NCBI GenBank assembly: GCA_009777685.1
Contig: WRLJ01000077.1
Location: 1 to 7,134, forward strand
DNA from: Oscillospiraceae bacterium
Lineage (GTDB): Bacteria > Bacillota > Clostridia > Oscillospirales > UBA929
Length of the DNA: 7,134 bases
Direction of reading: 5' to 3'
The translations under genes were made by a program, and so were the position numbers. The notes beneath the pieces were generated by a model that was given only the letters and a program-made list of their open reading frames with translations, was not told the origin of the DNA and did no database searches. Shown piece by piece: positions 1 through 6,255 of this stretch (positions are counted from its first letter, which is position 1; each line of letters begins with the position of its first letter).

Positions 1-1686
1 TTTCAGCTCTTGAAAATCCAGCTTAGCCACCACGACGGCCATGCGCTCCTGGGACTCCGAGATGGCCAGCTCCGTGCCGTCCAGCCCCTGATATTTCACC
101 GGCAGGGCGTCCAGAACGATTTCCACGCCGTCCGCCAGCTCACCGATGGCCACGGCCGCGCCCCCGGCGCCGAAATCGTTGCAGCGTTTGATCAGCCGGG
201 TCACATCCGGATCGCGGAACAGGCGCTGGAGCTTGCGCTCCTCCGGCGCGTTGCCCTTCTGAACCTCCGAGGCGCATTGGGATACCGTGTCCGTGCCGTG
301 GGTTTTGGAGGAGCCGGTGGCTCCGCCGATGCCGTCCCGCCCGGTGCGCCCGCCCAGCACCGCCACAAGGTCGCCGGGGGCCGGGCATTCCCGGCGCACC
401 CGGGACGCCGGGGCCGCGCCGACCACCGCGCCCGCCTCCAGCCGCTTGGCGATATAGCCCTCATGATAGAACTCCCTCACATAGCCGGTGGCCAGCCCGA
501 TTTGGTTGCCGTAGGCGCTGAAGCCCCCGGCGGCGGCCGTGACGATCTTGCGCTGGGGCAGCTTGCCCTCCAGGGTGTCCTCCATCGGTTTTCTCGGGTC
601 GCCCGCGCCCGTGATGCGCATGGATTGGTAGACGTATGCCCGCCCGGAGAGCGGGTCGCGGATCGCGCCGCCGATGCAGGTGGCCGCGCCGCCGTATGGC
701 TCGATCTCCGTGGGGTGGTTGTGCGTCTCGTTTTTGAAAAACAGAAGCCAGTCCTCGCGCCCGTGCGTAAACTCCGCGTCCACCCTCACCGTACAGGCGT
801 TGATTTCGTCCGAGAGGTCCAGCATGGGCAGCTTGCCCTGGGCGCGCATGGCGCGCGCGGCGGCGGCGGCGATGTTCATCAGCGTTACGGGCCGTTCGCC
901 GTTGACCGACACAAACTGACGGAAGGCTTGCTCCACGCGCCTGTCGCGGATATCCGCCGATTGTATGGCGGTGTTAAAGGTCGTGTGCCGGCAATGGTCC
1001 GACCAATAGGTGTCCAGAACGCGAAGCTCCGTCAGGGTAGGGTCGCGGCGTTCGCCGCGGAAGCAGTCCCGGATCATCCGCATATCGGCCCGGGACATCG
1101 CCAGCCCGAGGCGAAGCCGCAGCGCGTCCAGGCCGTCGGCGTCCAGCGCGGTAAAGCCGTGTATGACGGGGATATCGCCGGGCGGGCTTTCGTCCCGCTG
1201 TGTCAGGGTGTCCGGCTTGCCCGGGGAGGCTTCCCGGCACTCCACGGGGTTAATCAGATAGGCCTTTACACGCTCAAAATCCGCATCGCTCACGCCCTCG
1301 ACCGCGTACACCGCCGCCGTCCGCACGAGGGGCCGCCGGCCGCCGAGCAGCATTTGGATACACTGCGCGCACGAATCGGCGCGGAGGTCAAACTGGCCGG
1401 GCAGCGGCTCGACAGGCAAAAGCCGCGCGCCGTCCGGCAGGGGCGGCAGGTCGTCCTCATAGCAATCGTCGCACATCGGCTCGCTGCAAACGGTGTTCAT
1501 CACCGGGGGCCAGCTCTCCTCCGGCAGGCCTTGCGCGTCATAACGGTGAAACAGCCGCACCCTTACGCCGGGCAGGCGCAGCACCGCCGACAGCTCCTTT
1601 TGAACGCCCCGCGAGGCGCTGTCAAAGCCGGGTCTCTTTTCCACATAGCAGCGGTAAACTGTATCGCGCAACTGTGTTCGCCTCAT
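1..1686 (-). CDS. purL: Phosphoribosylformylglycinamidine synthase, long single-chain form, N-terminal part; 3' end beyond window
   Basis: PurL converts FGAR to FGAM with ATP and glutamine, the fourth step of de novo purine synthesis, in the cytoplasm. The frame is open for 562 codons up to the left edge. Residues 8-130 form a PurS-like N-terminal domain (YRCYVEKRPGFD at 11-22, HRYDAQGL at 47-54, LPGQFDLRADSCAQCIQ at 95-111). The linker and first AIRS-type synthetase half follow: YWSDHCRHTTF (227-237), FKNETHNHPTEIEPYGG (317-333), GGAIRDPLSGRAYVYQ (339-354), GGRTGRDGIGGATGSSK (445-461), NDFGAGG (503-509) and ESQERMAVVV (544-553). The order matches the fused clostridial type of about 1,200-1,260 residues, not the separate PurS/PurL/PurQ set of bacilli, so the second half and the glutaminase domain should lie left of the window. 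The ATG overlaps the argH stop (ATGA); its ribosome binding site is poor and TTG 1671 is an alternative. An unusual cysteine cluster occurs at residues 67, 72, 75, 106 and 109. Confidence 0.96.
   Translation of the reverse strand, partial: MRRTQLRDTVYRCYVEKRPGFDSASRGVQKELSAVLRLPGVRVRLFHRYDAQGLPEESWPPVMNTVCSEPMCDDCYEDDLPPLPDGARLLPVEPLPGQFDLRADSCAQCIQMLLGGRRPLVRTAAVYAVEGVSDADFERVKAYLINPVECREASPGKPDTLTQRDESPPGDIPVIHGFTALDADGLDALRLRLGLAMSRADMRMIRDCFRGERRDPTLTELRVLDTYWSDHCRHTTFNTAIQSADIRDRRVEQAFRQFVSVNGERPVTLMNIAAAAARAMRAQGKLPMLDLSDEINACTVRVDAEFTHGREDWLLFFKNETHNHPTEIEPYGGAATCIGGAIRDPLSGRAYVYQSMRITGAGDPRKPMEDTLEGKLPQRKIVTAAAGGFSAYGNQIGLATGYVREFYHEGYIAKRLEAGAVVGAAPASRVRRECPAPGDLVAVLGGRTGRDGIGGATGSSKTHGTDTVSQCASEVQKGNAPEERKLQRLFRDPDVTRLIKRCNDFGAGGAAVAIGELADGVEIVLDALPVKYQGLDGTELAISESQERMAVVVAKLDFQELK
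1681..1684 (-). promoter_or_regulatory. Possible Shine-Dalgarno for an alternative purL TTG start
   Basis: GAGG on the minus strand overlaps the purL ATG and lies 9 bases upstream of an in-frame TTG at 1671-1669 (codon 6). The ATG itself has only an AGG two bases away, which is too close to work well. Either the ATG is read by coupling from argH, or translation begins at TTG 1671, giving a product five residues shorter. Confidence 0.35.
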
Positions 1687-3062
1687 TTCCTGCTGTTGAT
1701 GAATTGCTTCGCGGTTTCAATCGCCTCCCAAACGGCGCGCCCGGACGGGCCGCCCGGCAGGTCTCTCGCGTTGACGCAGGTCTCGACGGCCATCGCCCGG
1801 TAAACCGTTTCGTCAAAAAGCTCCGAGACCGCCTTCAGCTCCCCGAGAGACAGCTTTTCCAACGGAACCTGCTTGTCTATGGCGTACAGCACCAGCCTTC
1901 CGGTGATGTCATGCGCCTCCCGGAACGAAACCCCTTTTTTGACCAGCCAGTCCGCCGCGTCGGTGGCGTTCATATACCCGCCGAGGGCGCTGGCGGCCAT
2001 CGTTTCCGTGTGAAACGAGAGACTCGCGAACATGCCGGTGAACACAGACAGGCATGACGTGACCGTATCGGAGGCGTCGAACACCGCCTCCTTGTCCTCC
2101 TGCATATCCTTGTTGTACGTCAGCGGCAGGCCCTTCATCACGGTCAAAAGCCCCGTCAGACAGCCGTAGACGCGCCCCGTCTTGCCCCGGATCAGCTCCG
2201 CCATGTCGGGATTTTTCTTCTGCGGCATGATGGACGAGCCGGTGGCGTAGGCGTCGGACATCCCGATGAAGTGAAAGGCGTCGGAGGACCATACAATCAG
2301 CTCCTCGCAGAAGCGGCTCAGGTGCATCATAATGAGAGACAGGCATGAGACGTATTCTATGCAGAAATCCCGGTCCGAAACGGCGTCCAGGCTGTTGGCG
2401 GTAATGGCCGCGAAGCCGAGCCTGTCTTTGACAAACTCCCGGTCGAGGGGATAGGTCGTCGCGGCCAGCGCGCCGGAGCCGAGCGGCATGACGTCGGTCC
2501 GCCTGCGGCAGTCCTCCAGCCGTTCGCAGTCCCGACTGAACATTTGGACATACGCCAGCAGATGATGCCCCAGCGTCACGGGCTGGGCCTTTTGCAGATG
2601 GGTATACCCCGGCATGACGGCGGCGGCGTGTTCTCCGGCCGTTTTCAGCAGGGCTTCCAGAAGGCTCAGGAGCCGCGCGCGCACCGTGTCGATCTCCTCC
2701 TTGACATACATCCGCATGTCCAGGGCGACCTGATCGTTGCGGCTTCTGCCGGTATGCAGGCGGCGGCCCGCGTCCCCGATGCGGGCGATCAGCTCGGATT
2801 CCACAAAGGAATGGATATCCTCGGCGCCGGCGTCCGCGGTCAGCGCGCCGCTTTCCATCTCCCTCAGGATTTCCCCCAGCGCCTGTACGATCGCGTCCGC
2901 GTCGGCCCGGGGGATGATACCCTGCCGGCCCAGCATTTCCGCGTGGGCGATGCTGCCGGTGATATCCTGGCGGTACAGCCGCCGGTCAAACCCGATCGAG
3001 GCGTGAAACCCGTCCGCCTCGCCGTCCGTTTGGCCTGTGAAACGCCCGCCCCACAGCTTCAT
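1683..3062 (-). CDS. argH: Argininosuccinate lyase
   Basis: ArgH splits argininosuccinate into arginine and fumarate, the final step of arginine synthesis, as a cytoplasmic homotetramer of the fumarase/aspartase superfamily. The 459-residue product is of normal length (about 455-470). It opens with the typical KLWGGRF (residues 2-8). It carries EDIHSFVESEL (81-91), the RLHTGRSRNDQV signature (101-112), GYTHLQKAQPVTLGH (152-166) with the probable catalytic His155, and the flexible superfamily loop GSSIMPQKKNPD (275-286) with the catalytic Ser at 276 or 277. It continues through LPLTYNKDMQEDKE (312-325) and ends with a helical C-terminal domain. It has no fused acetyltransferase or ACT domain. 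ATG 3062 overlaps the argG stop as ATGA and has an AAGGAG site. Its own TGA overlaps the purL ATG in the same way, tying arginine and purine synthesis genes in one translational chain. Confidence 0.98.
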   Translation of the reverse strand: MKLWGGRFTGQTDGEADGFHASIGFDRRLYRQDITGSIAHAEMLGRQGIIPRADADAIVQALGEILREMESGALTADAGAEDIHSFVESELIARIGDAGRRLHTGRSRNDQVALDMRMYVKEEIDTVRARLLSLLEALLKTAGEHAAAVMPGYTHLQKAQPVTLGHHLLAYVQMFSRDCERLEDCRRRTDVMPLGSGALAATTYPLDREFVKDRLGFAAITANSLDAVSDRDFCIEYVSCLSLIMMHLSRFCEELIVWSSDAFHFIGMSDAYATGSSIMPQKKNPDMAELIRGKTGRVYGCLTGLLTVMKGLPLTYNKDMQEDKEAVFDASDTVTSCLSVFTGMFASLSFHTETMAASALGGYMNATDAADWLVKKGVSFREAHDITGRLVLYAIDKQVPLEKLSLGELKAVSELFDETVYRAMAVETCVNARDLPGGPSGRAVWEAIETAKQFINSRK

Positions 3063-4267
3063 AGCTCCCGCTCCTTTTTCATCAGGGCCCGAACCGTCAT
3101 CGGAAGCCCGGTCAGTGTGATAAAGCCCTCCGCGTCCTTGTGGTCGTACAGATCGCCGGTGGTAAAGCTGGAAAGGCTTTGGTTGTACAGCGAATACGGC
3201 GAGGTGACGCCCGCGGGGATGATGTTTCCCTTGTACAACTTCAGCCGGACGGTCCCCGTGACCGTCTCCTGCGTCGCCTCCACAAAGGCCGCCAGCGCCT
3301 CCCGCAGCGGCGTATACCACTGGCCCTCATAGATCAGCTCCGCCAGCCGCTGTCCCGCGATCGCCTTAAAGGAAGCCGTCTGCCGGTCCAGGCACAGGCT
3401 TTCCAGCTGCCCGTGCGCCGCGTACAGGATCGACCCGCCGGGGGTTTCGTACACGCCGCGCGATTTCATGCCCACGACCCGGTTTTCCACCATGTCCGCG
3501 ATGCCGACGGCGTTCCGGCCCCCGATGGCGTTCAGTCTCTCGATGAGCGCGGCGGGCCGGACGTCTTCCCCGTTGAGCCGGACCGGGACGCCCCGTTCAA
3601 ACTCCAGCTCCGCGTATTCCGGCGTATCGGGCGCGTCCTCCGGGCTTACGGAGAGCTGCAGCAGGTGTCTGTAGTCCGGCTCCGTGCCGGGGTCCTCCAG
3701 CTCCAGCCCCTCGTGGCTGAGATGCCACAGGTTTTCGTCGCGGCTGTAGCTCTGGTTTTTGGCCATCGGAACCTCGATGCCGCGCGCCTTTAAGTATTCC
3801 ATCGCGTCCTCGCGGGACTGGATATCCCAGAGCCGCCAGGGCGCGATGATCTTCAGCCACGGGGCGAACGCCTTGATCGTCAGCTCAAAGCGGACCTGGT
3901 CGTTGCCCTTGCCGGTCGCGCCGTGGCAGATCGCCGTCGCGCCCTCCGCGAGGGCGGTGTCGATGAGCTTTTTGGCGATCAGCGGCCGGGCGGCGGCGGT
4001 GCCGAGGAGGTATTTCCCCTCATACACGGCGCGGGCCTGTACCATCGGAAGGATAAAGCCGGCGGCGAACTCCTCCCGCGCGTTGATGACGTATACCTTG
4101 TCCGCGCCGGTTTTCAGCGCCTTTTTTTCCACGGCGGCATAGTCCGGGCACTGCCCCGCGTCGACGCAGCAGGCAATGATTTTGCACCCCGCGTAATTCT
4201 CCTTGAGCCACGGGATGATGGCGGTCGTGTCCAAACCGCCGGAATACGCCAGTACAATGCTTTCCAT
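3059..4267 (-). CDS. argG: Argininosuccinate synthase
   Basis: ArgG joins citrulline and aspartate with ATP (to AMP and PPi) to give argininosuccinate, the penultimate step of arginine synthesis, in the cytoplasm as a tetramer. The 402-residue product has the normal length of about 395-415. It starts with the nucleotide-binding PP-loop AYSGGLDTT (residues 7-15). It continues with VYEGKYLLGTAAARPLIAKK (81-100), the substrate-binding HGATGKGNDQVRFE (115-128), APWRLWDIQSRED (142-154), NLWHLSHEGLELEDP (179-193), ENRVVGMKSRGVYETPGG (261-278) and YKGNIIPAGVTSPYSLY (345-361). These cover both synthase domains and the C-terminal oligomerisation helix. GuaA in this window belongs to the same ATP-pyrophosphatase superfamily. 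The start ATG has a good ribosome binding site. Its TGA overlaps the argH ATG by four bases, so the two arginine enzymes are probably made in step. No ARG box or attenuator is visible upstream. Confidence 0.98.
   Translation of the reverse strand: MESIVLAYSGGLDTTAIIPWLKENYAGCKIIACCVDAGQCPDYAAVEKKALKTGADKVYVINAREEFAAGFILPMVQARAVYEGKYLLGTAAARPLIAKKLIDTALAEGATAICHGATGKGNDQVRFELTIKAFAPWLKIIAPWRLWDIQSREDAMEYLKARGIEVPMAKNQSYSRDENLWHLSHEGLELEDPGTEPDYRHLLQLSVSPEDAPDTPEYAELEFERGVPVRLNGEDVRPAALIERLNAIGGRNAVGIADMVENRVVGMKSRGVYETPGGSILYAAHGQLESLCLDRQTASFKAIAGQRLAELIYEGQWYTPLREALAAFVEATQETVTGTVRLKLYKGNIIPAGVTSPYSLYNQSLSSFTTGDLYDHKDAEGFITLTGLPMTVRALMKKEREL
3071..3076 (-). promoter_or_regulatory. argH ribosome binding site inside argG 3' end
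   Basis: AAGGAG on the minus strand, within the final Lys/Glu codons of argG, lies 8 bases before argH ATG 3062. It supports the ATGA-overlap start and argues against the 86-codon upstream extension of the same frame. Confidence 0.75.
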
Positions 4268-4276
4268 GTCTCATCT

Positions 4277-4281
4277 CTCCT
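4277..4281 (-). promoter_or_regulatory. argG ribosome binding site
   Basis: AGGAG on the minus strand lies 9 bases before ATG 4267. A nearer ATG at 4272-4274 is in a different frame and too close to this site, so 4267 is preferred. The whole gatC-argG gap is only 21 bases and leaves no room for a separate promoter. Confidence 0.65.
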
Positions 4282-4288
4282 GTCTGTA

Positions 4289-4576
4289 TTATTGCACCGT
4301 TTTCGGCGCGGTGAACAGAGTATCGCCGCCCCGCGGCGCGTTGCTTAAAATGAGCTTCCGGTCAAACGAGGGCTGCACCGTATCGTCGCGGAAGGCGTTG
4401 ACAGGGTCAAACGGGGGGCCTGGCCCCGGAACGCCCTCAAGCCCCGGCGCGTCCAGCTGCGCCATACTGGCGAGGATTTTTTCCAAATCCTCGGTCAGAC
4501 GCGGTTTCTCCTCCTGGGTGAACGTCAGATAGGATAAATTCTCCAGATAGGCAATCAGCGCTTCATCAATGTGCAC
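4289..4576 (-). CDS. gatC: GatC-like subunit of Asp-tRNA(Asn)/Glu-tRNA(Gln) amidotransferase
   Basis: GatC is the small subunit of GatCAB, which converts misacylated Glu-tRNA(Gln) or Asp-tRNA(Asn) to Gln-tRNA or Asn-tRNA; it clamps GatA to GatB rather than catalysing. The 95-residue product has the family length of about 90-100. It shows the expected N-terminal helices (LENLSYLTFTQEEKPRL, residues 11-27, then the LEKILASMAQLDAPGLEGV helix and turn, 31-49) and the C-terminal signature NAFRDDTVQPS (60-70), LSNAP (77-81) and a PKTV end (91-94). What is odd is the link between these parts: from memory many clostridial relatives have EPMSH followed by FP and then NVFRED, whereas here residues 50-58 read PGPGPPFDP. 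No gatA or gatB is present in the window, where they are often neighbours. The start is GTG with a strong GGGAGG site. The gene sits 49 bases after pyrG and 21 bases before argG. The family call is firm; whether it serves GatCAB is inferred. Confidence 0.88.
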   Translation of the reverse strand: MHIDEALIAYLENLSYLTFTQEEKPRLTEDLEKILASMAQLDAPGLEGVPGPGPPFDPVNAFRDDTVQPSFDRKLILSNAPRGGDTLFTAPKTVQ

Positions 4577-4584
4577 GGTGTTTT

Positions 4585-4590
4585 CCTCCC
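4585..4590 (-). promoter_or_regulatory. gatC ribosome binding site deciding a GTG start
   Basis: GGGAGG on the minus strand lies 8 bases upstream of GTG 4576. It is the strongest Shine-Dalgarno match in the window and is why GTG 4576 is taken as the gatC start, although the frame stays open 81 codons further upstream inside pyrG. Confidence 0.75.
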
Positions 4591-4608
4591 TTTGTCCGTC
4601 GTTTCGTC

Positions 4609-4646
4609 CGGGGAGCGCCCCCGCTTTATGCCGGCCGGCCGCCGGC
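4609..4646 (-). other. Two small GC-rich hairpins flanking the pyrG stop codon
   Basis: Two inverted repeats sit either side of the pyrG TAA (4628-4626). The first (4630-4646) is GCCGGC repeated around a 5-base spacer and lies within the last pyrG codons. The second (4609-4623) is a 5-bp CGGGG/CCCCG stem with a 5-base loop just after the stop. Neither is followed by a run of T on the transcribed strand, so they do not look like a Rho-independent terminator. They could be an RNA stability or partial termination element, or simply a by-product of high GC. They lie at the largest gap in the window. Confidence 0.3.
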
Positions 4647-6251
4647 GTCTTCCTCCCGCCTTGAGAGCGCCGCCCGCACCAGCCCCGAAAACAGCGGATG
4701 CGGTCTGTTCGGGCGGCTCTTGAATTCGGGATGGAACTGCACGCCGATGAAAAACCGGTGGTCCGGCAGCTCCACCGCCTCAACGAGGCTTCCGTCCGGA
4801 GACGCGCCGCTGACGGCAAGGCCGCCCTGTGTCAAACGCTCCCGGTACGCATTGTTGACCTCAAACCGGTGCCGGTGCCGCTCGCTGATTTCCTCCTGGC
4901 CATATAAGCCGGAAAGCCGGGAGCCGGGCGTTATCCTGCAGGGATACGCCCCCAGGCGCATGGTGCCGCCGCTGCCCACCCTCCCGGCCTGCCCGGGCAT
5001 GAGGTCAATGACGCGGTGGGGCGAAGCGCCGTCAAATTCGCCTGAATTGGCCCCCGTCAAGCCGCATACATGCCTGGCAAACTCGATGACCGCGATCTGC
5101 ATCCCGAGGCATATTCCCAAACAGGGAATATCGTTTTCTCTCGCGCGGCGGCAGGCGGCGATCATGCCCTCGATTCCCCGGTCTCCAAACCCGCCGGGAA
5201 TGATCATGCCGTCTATGCCCGCCAGCAGGCTTTCCGCGTTCCGGCCCGTCACCTCGCCGCTGTCGATCCAGTGGATACGGATTTTCGCGCCGGCGCGGAA
5301 GCCCGCGTGGTTTAAACTCTCGATGATGGAAAGATAGGTGTCATGCAGGCGGGTATATTTCCCCACGATGGCGATGGCGGCTTCCCGCGCGCTCTCGCCG
5401 ATGGTATCGACCATTTTCCGCCACTCGCTCAAATCCGCCTCGGGAACACTCAGCCCCAGCTCGCGGCAGACGACCGTGTCCAGGCCGTTTTGATGCAGCA
5501 TCAGCGGCGCTTCATACAGGGAGGGGAGGGTGATGTTCTCAATCACGCAGTCGGGCTTTACGTTGCAGAACAGGGAGATTTTTTCTTGAATGCCGGCGCT
5601 CAGCGGCTCGTCCGCCCGCGCAATGATCACATGGGGGGTGATCCCCATCGCCTGAAGCTCTTTGACCGAGTGCTGGGCGGGCTTTGACTTATGCTCGCCG
5701 GAGGCTTTCAGGTAGGGGATGAGCGTCACATGGATAAACAGGCAGTTTTCGCGGCCCTTTTCGAGGGAAATCTGCCGGATGGCCTCTAAAAACGGCTGGC
5801 TCTCAATATCGCCCGCGGTGCCGCCGATTTCGGTGATCAATACGTCGGCGCGGCTGAGTGCGGCTCCGGCATAGATAAAATCTTTGATTTCGCCGGTGAT
5901 GTGCGGCACGACCTGCACGGTGCCACCGAGATACCCGCCCGCGCGCTCGCGCTCCAGTACGCTCCAGTATACCCTTCCGGAGGTCAGATTGCTCAGGCGG
6001 GTCAGGTTTTCATCAATAAAGCGCTCATAATGCCCCAGGTCCAGGTCTGTCTCCGCTCCGTCGTCGGTGACAAACACCTCGCCGTGCTGAAACGGGCTCA
6101 TCGTCCCGGGGTCCACATTCATATACGGGTCGAGCTTCTGCGCCGCCACCTTCAAGCCCCGCTGCTTGAGCAGCCGGCCGAGCGCCGCGGCGGTGATCCC
6201 CTTGCCAAGCCCGGAGACGACGCCGCCCGTTACAAAAATGTATTTTGTCAT
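4626..6251 (-). CDS. pyrG: CTP synthase (glutamine-hydrolysing)
   Basis: PyrG aminates UTP to CTP using ATP and glutamine-derived ammonia; it is a cytoplasmic enzyme that forms tetramers and, in several species, filaments. The 541-residue product matches the usual length of 535-550. The synthetase domain (about 1-270) has the P-loop GGVVSGLGKG (residues 9-18, Lys17), KLDPYMNVDPGT (39-50), DDGAETDLDLGHYERF (63-78) and EIGGTAGDIES (141-151). Asp71 and Glu141 are the expected Mg ligands. The class I glutaminase domain (about 292-535) has GGFGDRG (353-359), nucleophile Cys381 in GICLGMQ, ERHRHRFEVNN (457-467) and His507/Glu509 in QFHPEF, so the catalytic triad is complete. ATG 6251 is chosen over an in-frame ATG 16 codons upstream because it has a good ribosome binding site and gives the standard MTKYIFVTGG start. 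The gene follows guaA after 4 bases. The short tail (GGRPA at the end) is GC-rich and unremarkable. Confidence 0.98.
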   Translation of the reverse strand: MTKYIFVTGGVVSGLGKGITAAALGRLLKQRGLKVAAQKLDPYMNVDPGTMSPFQHGEVFVTDDGAETDLDLGHYERFIDENLTRLSNLTSGRVYWSVLERERAGGYLGGTVQVVPHITGEIKDFIYAGAALSRADVLITEIGGTAGDIESQPFLEAIRQISLEKGRENCLFIHVTLIPYLKASGEHKSKPAQHSVKELQAMGITPHVIIARADEPLSAGIQEKISLFCNVKPDCVIENITLPSLYEAPLMLHQNGLDTVVCRELGLSVPEADLSEWRKMVDTIGESAREAAIAIVGKYTRLHDTYLSIIESLNHAGFRAGAKIRIHWIDSGEVTGRNAESLLAGIDGMIIPGGFGDRGIEGMIAACRRARENDIPCLGICLGMQIAVIEFARHVCGLTGANSGEFDGASPHRVIDLMPGQAGRVGSGGTMRLGAYPCRITPGSRLSGLYGQEEISERHRHRFEVNNAYRERLTQGGLAVSGASPDGSLVEAVELPDHRFFIGVQFHPEFKSRPNRPHPLFSGLVRAALSRREEDAGGRPA

Positions 6252-6255
6252 CCTC

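Noticed and set aside
1..1686. Possible frameshifted or broken purL, since no closed minus-strand frame appears there
   Set aside because: Translating the minus strand from 1686 gives 562 codons without a stop and all family motifs in order. The frame simply runs off the window edge.
10..1803. 597-codon open frame on the plus strand
   Set aside because: It is the exact antisense register of purL. It stays open because this GC-rich gene has no TTA, CTA or TCA codons in its 562 visible codons. Its translation is rich in Arg, Ala, Gly and His with no recognisable motif, while the minus strand encodes a textbook PurL.
3063..3320. 86-codon upstream extension of argH
   Set aside because: It would overlap argG out of frame with low-complexity translation. 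ATG 3062 has a proper ribosome binding site and gives the conserved KLWGGRF start.
2544..3332. 262-codon plus-strand open frame over argH/argG
   Set aside because: It is antisense to well-supported argH and argG, has no family motif, and crosses the argG/argH junction, so it is a compositional shadow.
4268..4288. Possible promoter or arginine operator between gatC and argG
   Set aside because: The gap is only 21 bases and is filled by the argG ribosome binding site; no -35/-10 pair or palindromic ARG box is visible.
4577..4819. 81-codon upstream extension of the gatC frame into pyrG
   Set aside because: The extension is a frame-shifted shadow of the PyrG C-terminus. GTG 4576 has a strong GGGAGG site and gives a normal-length GatC.
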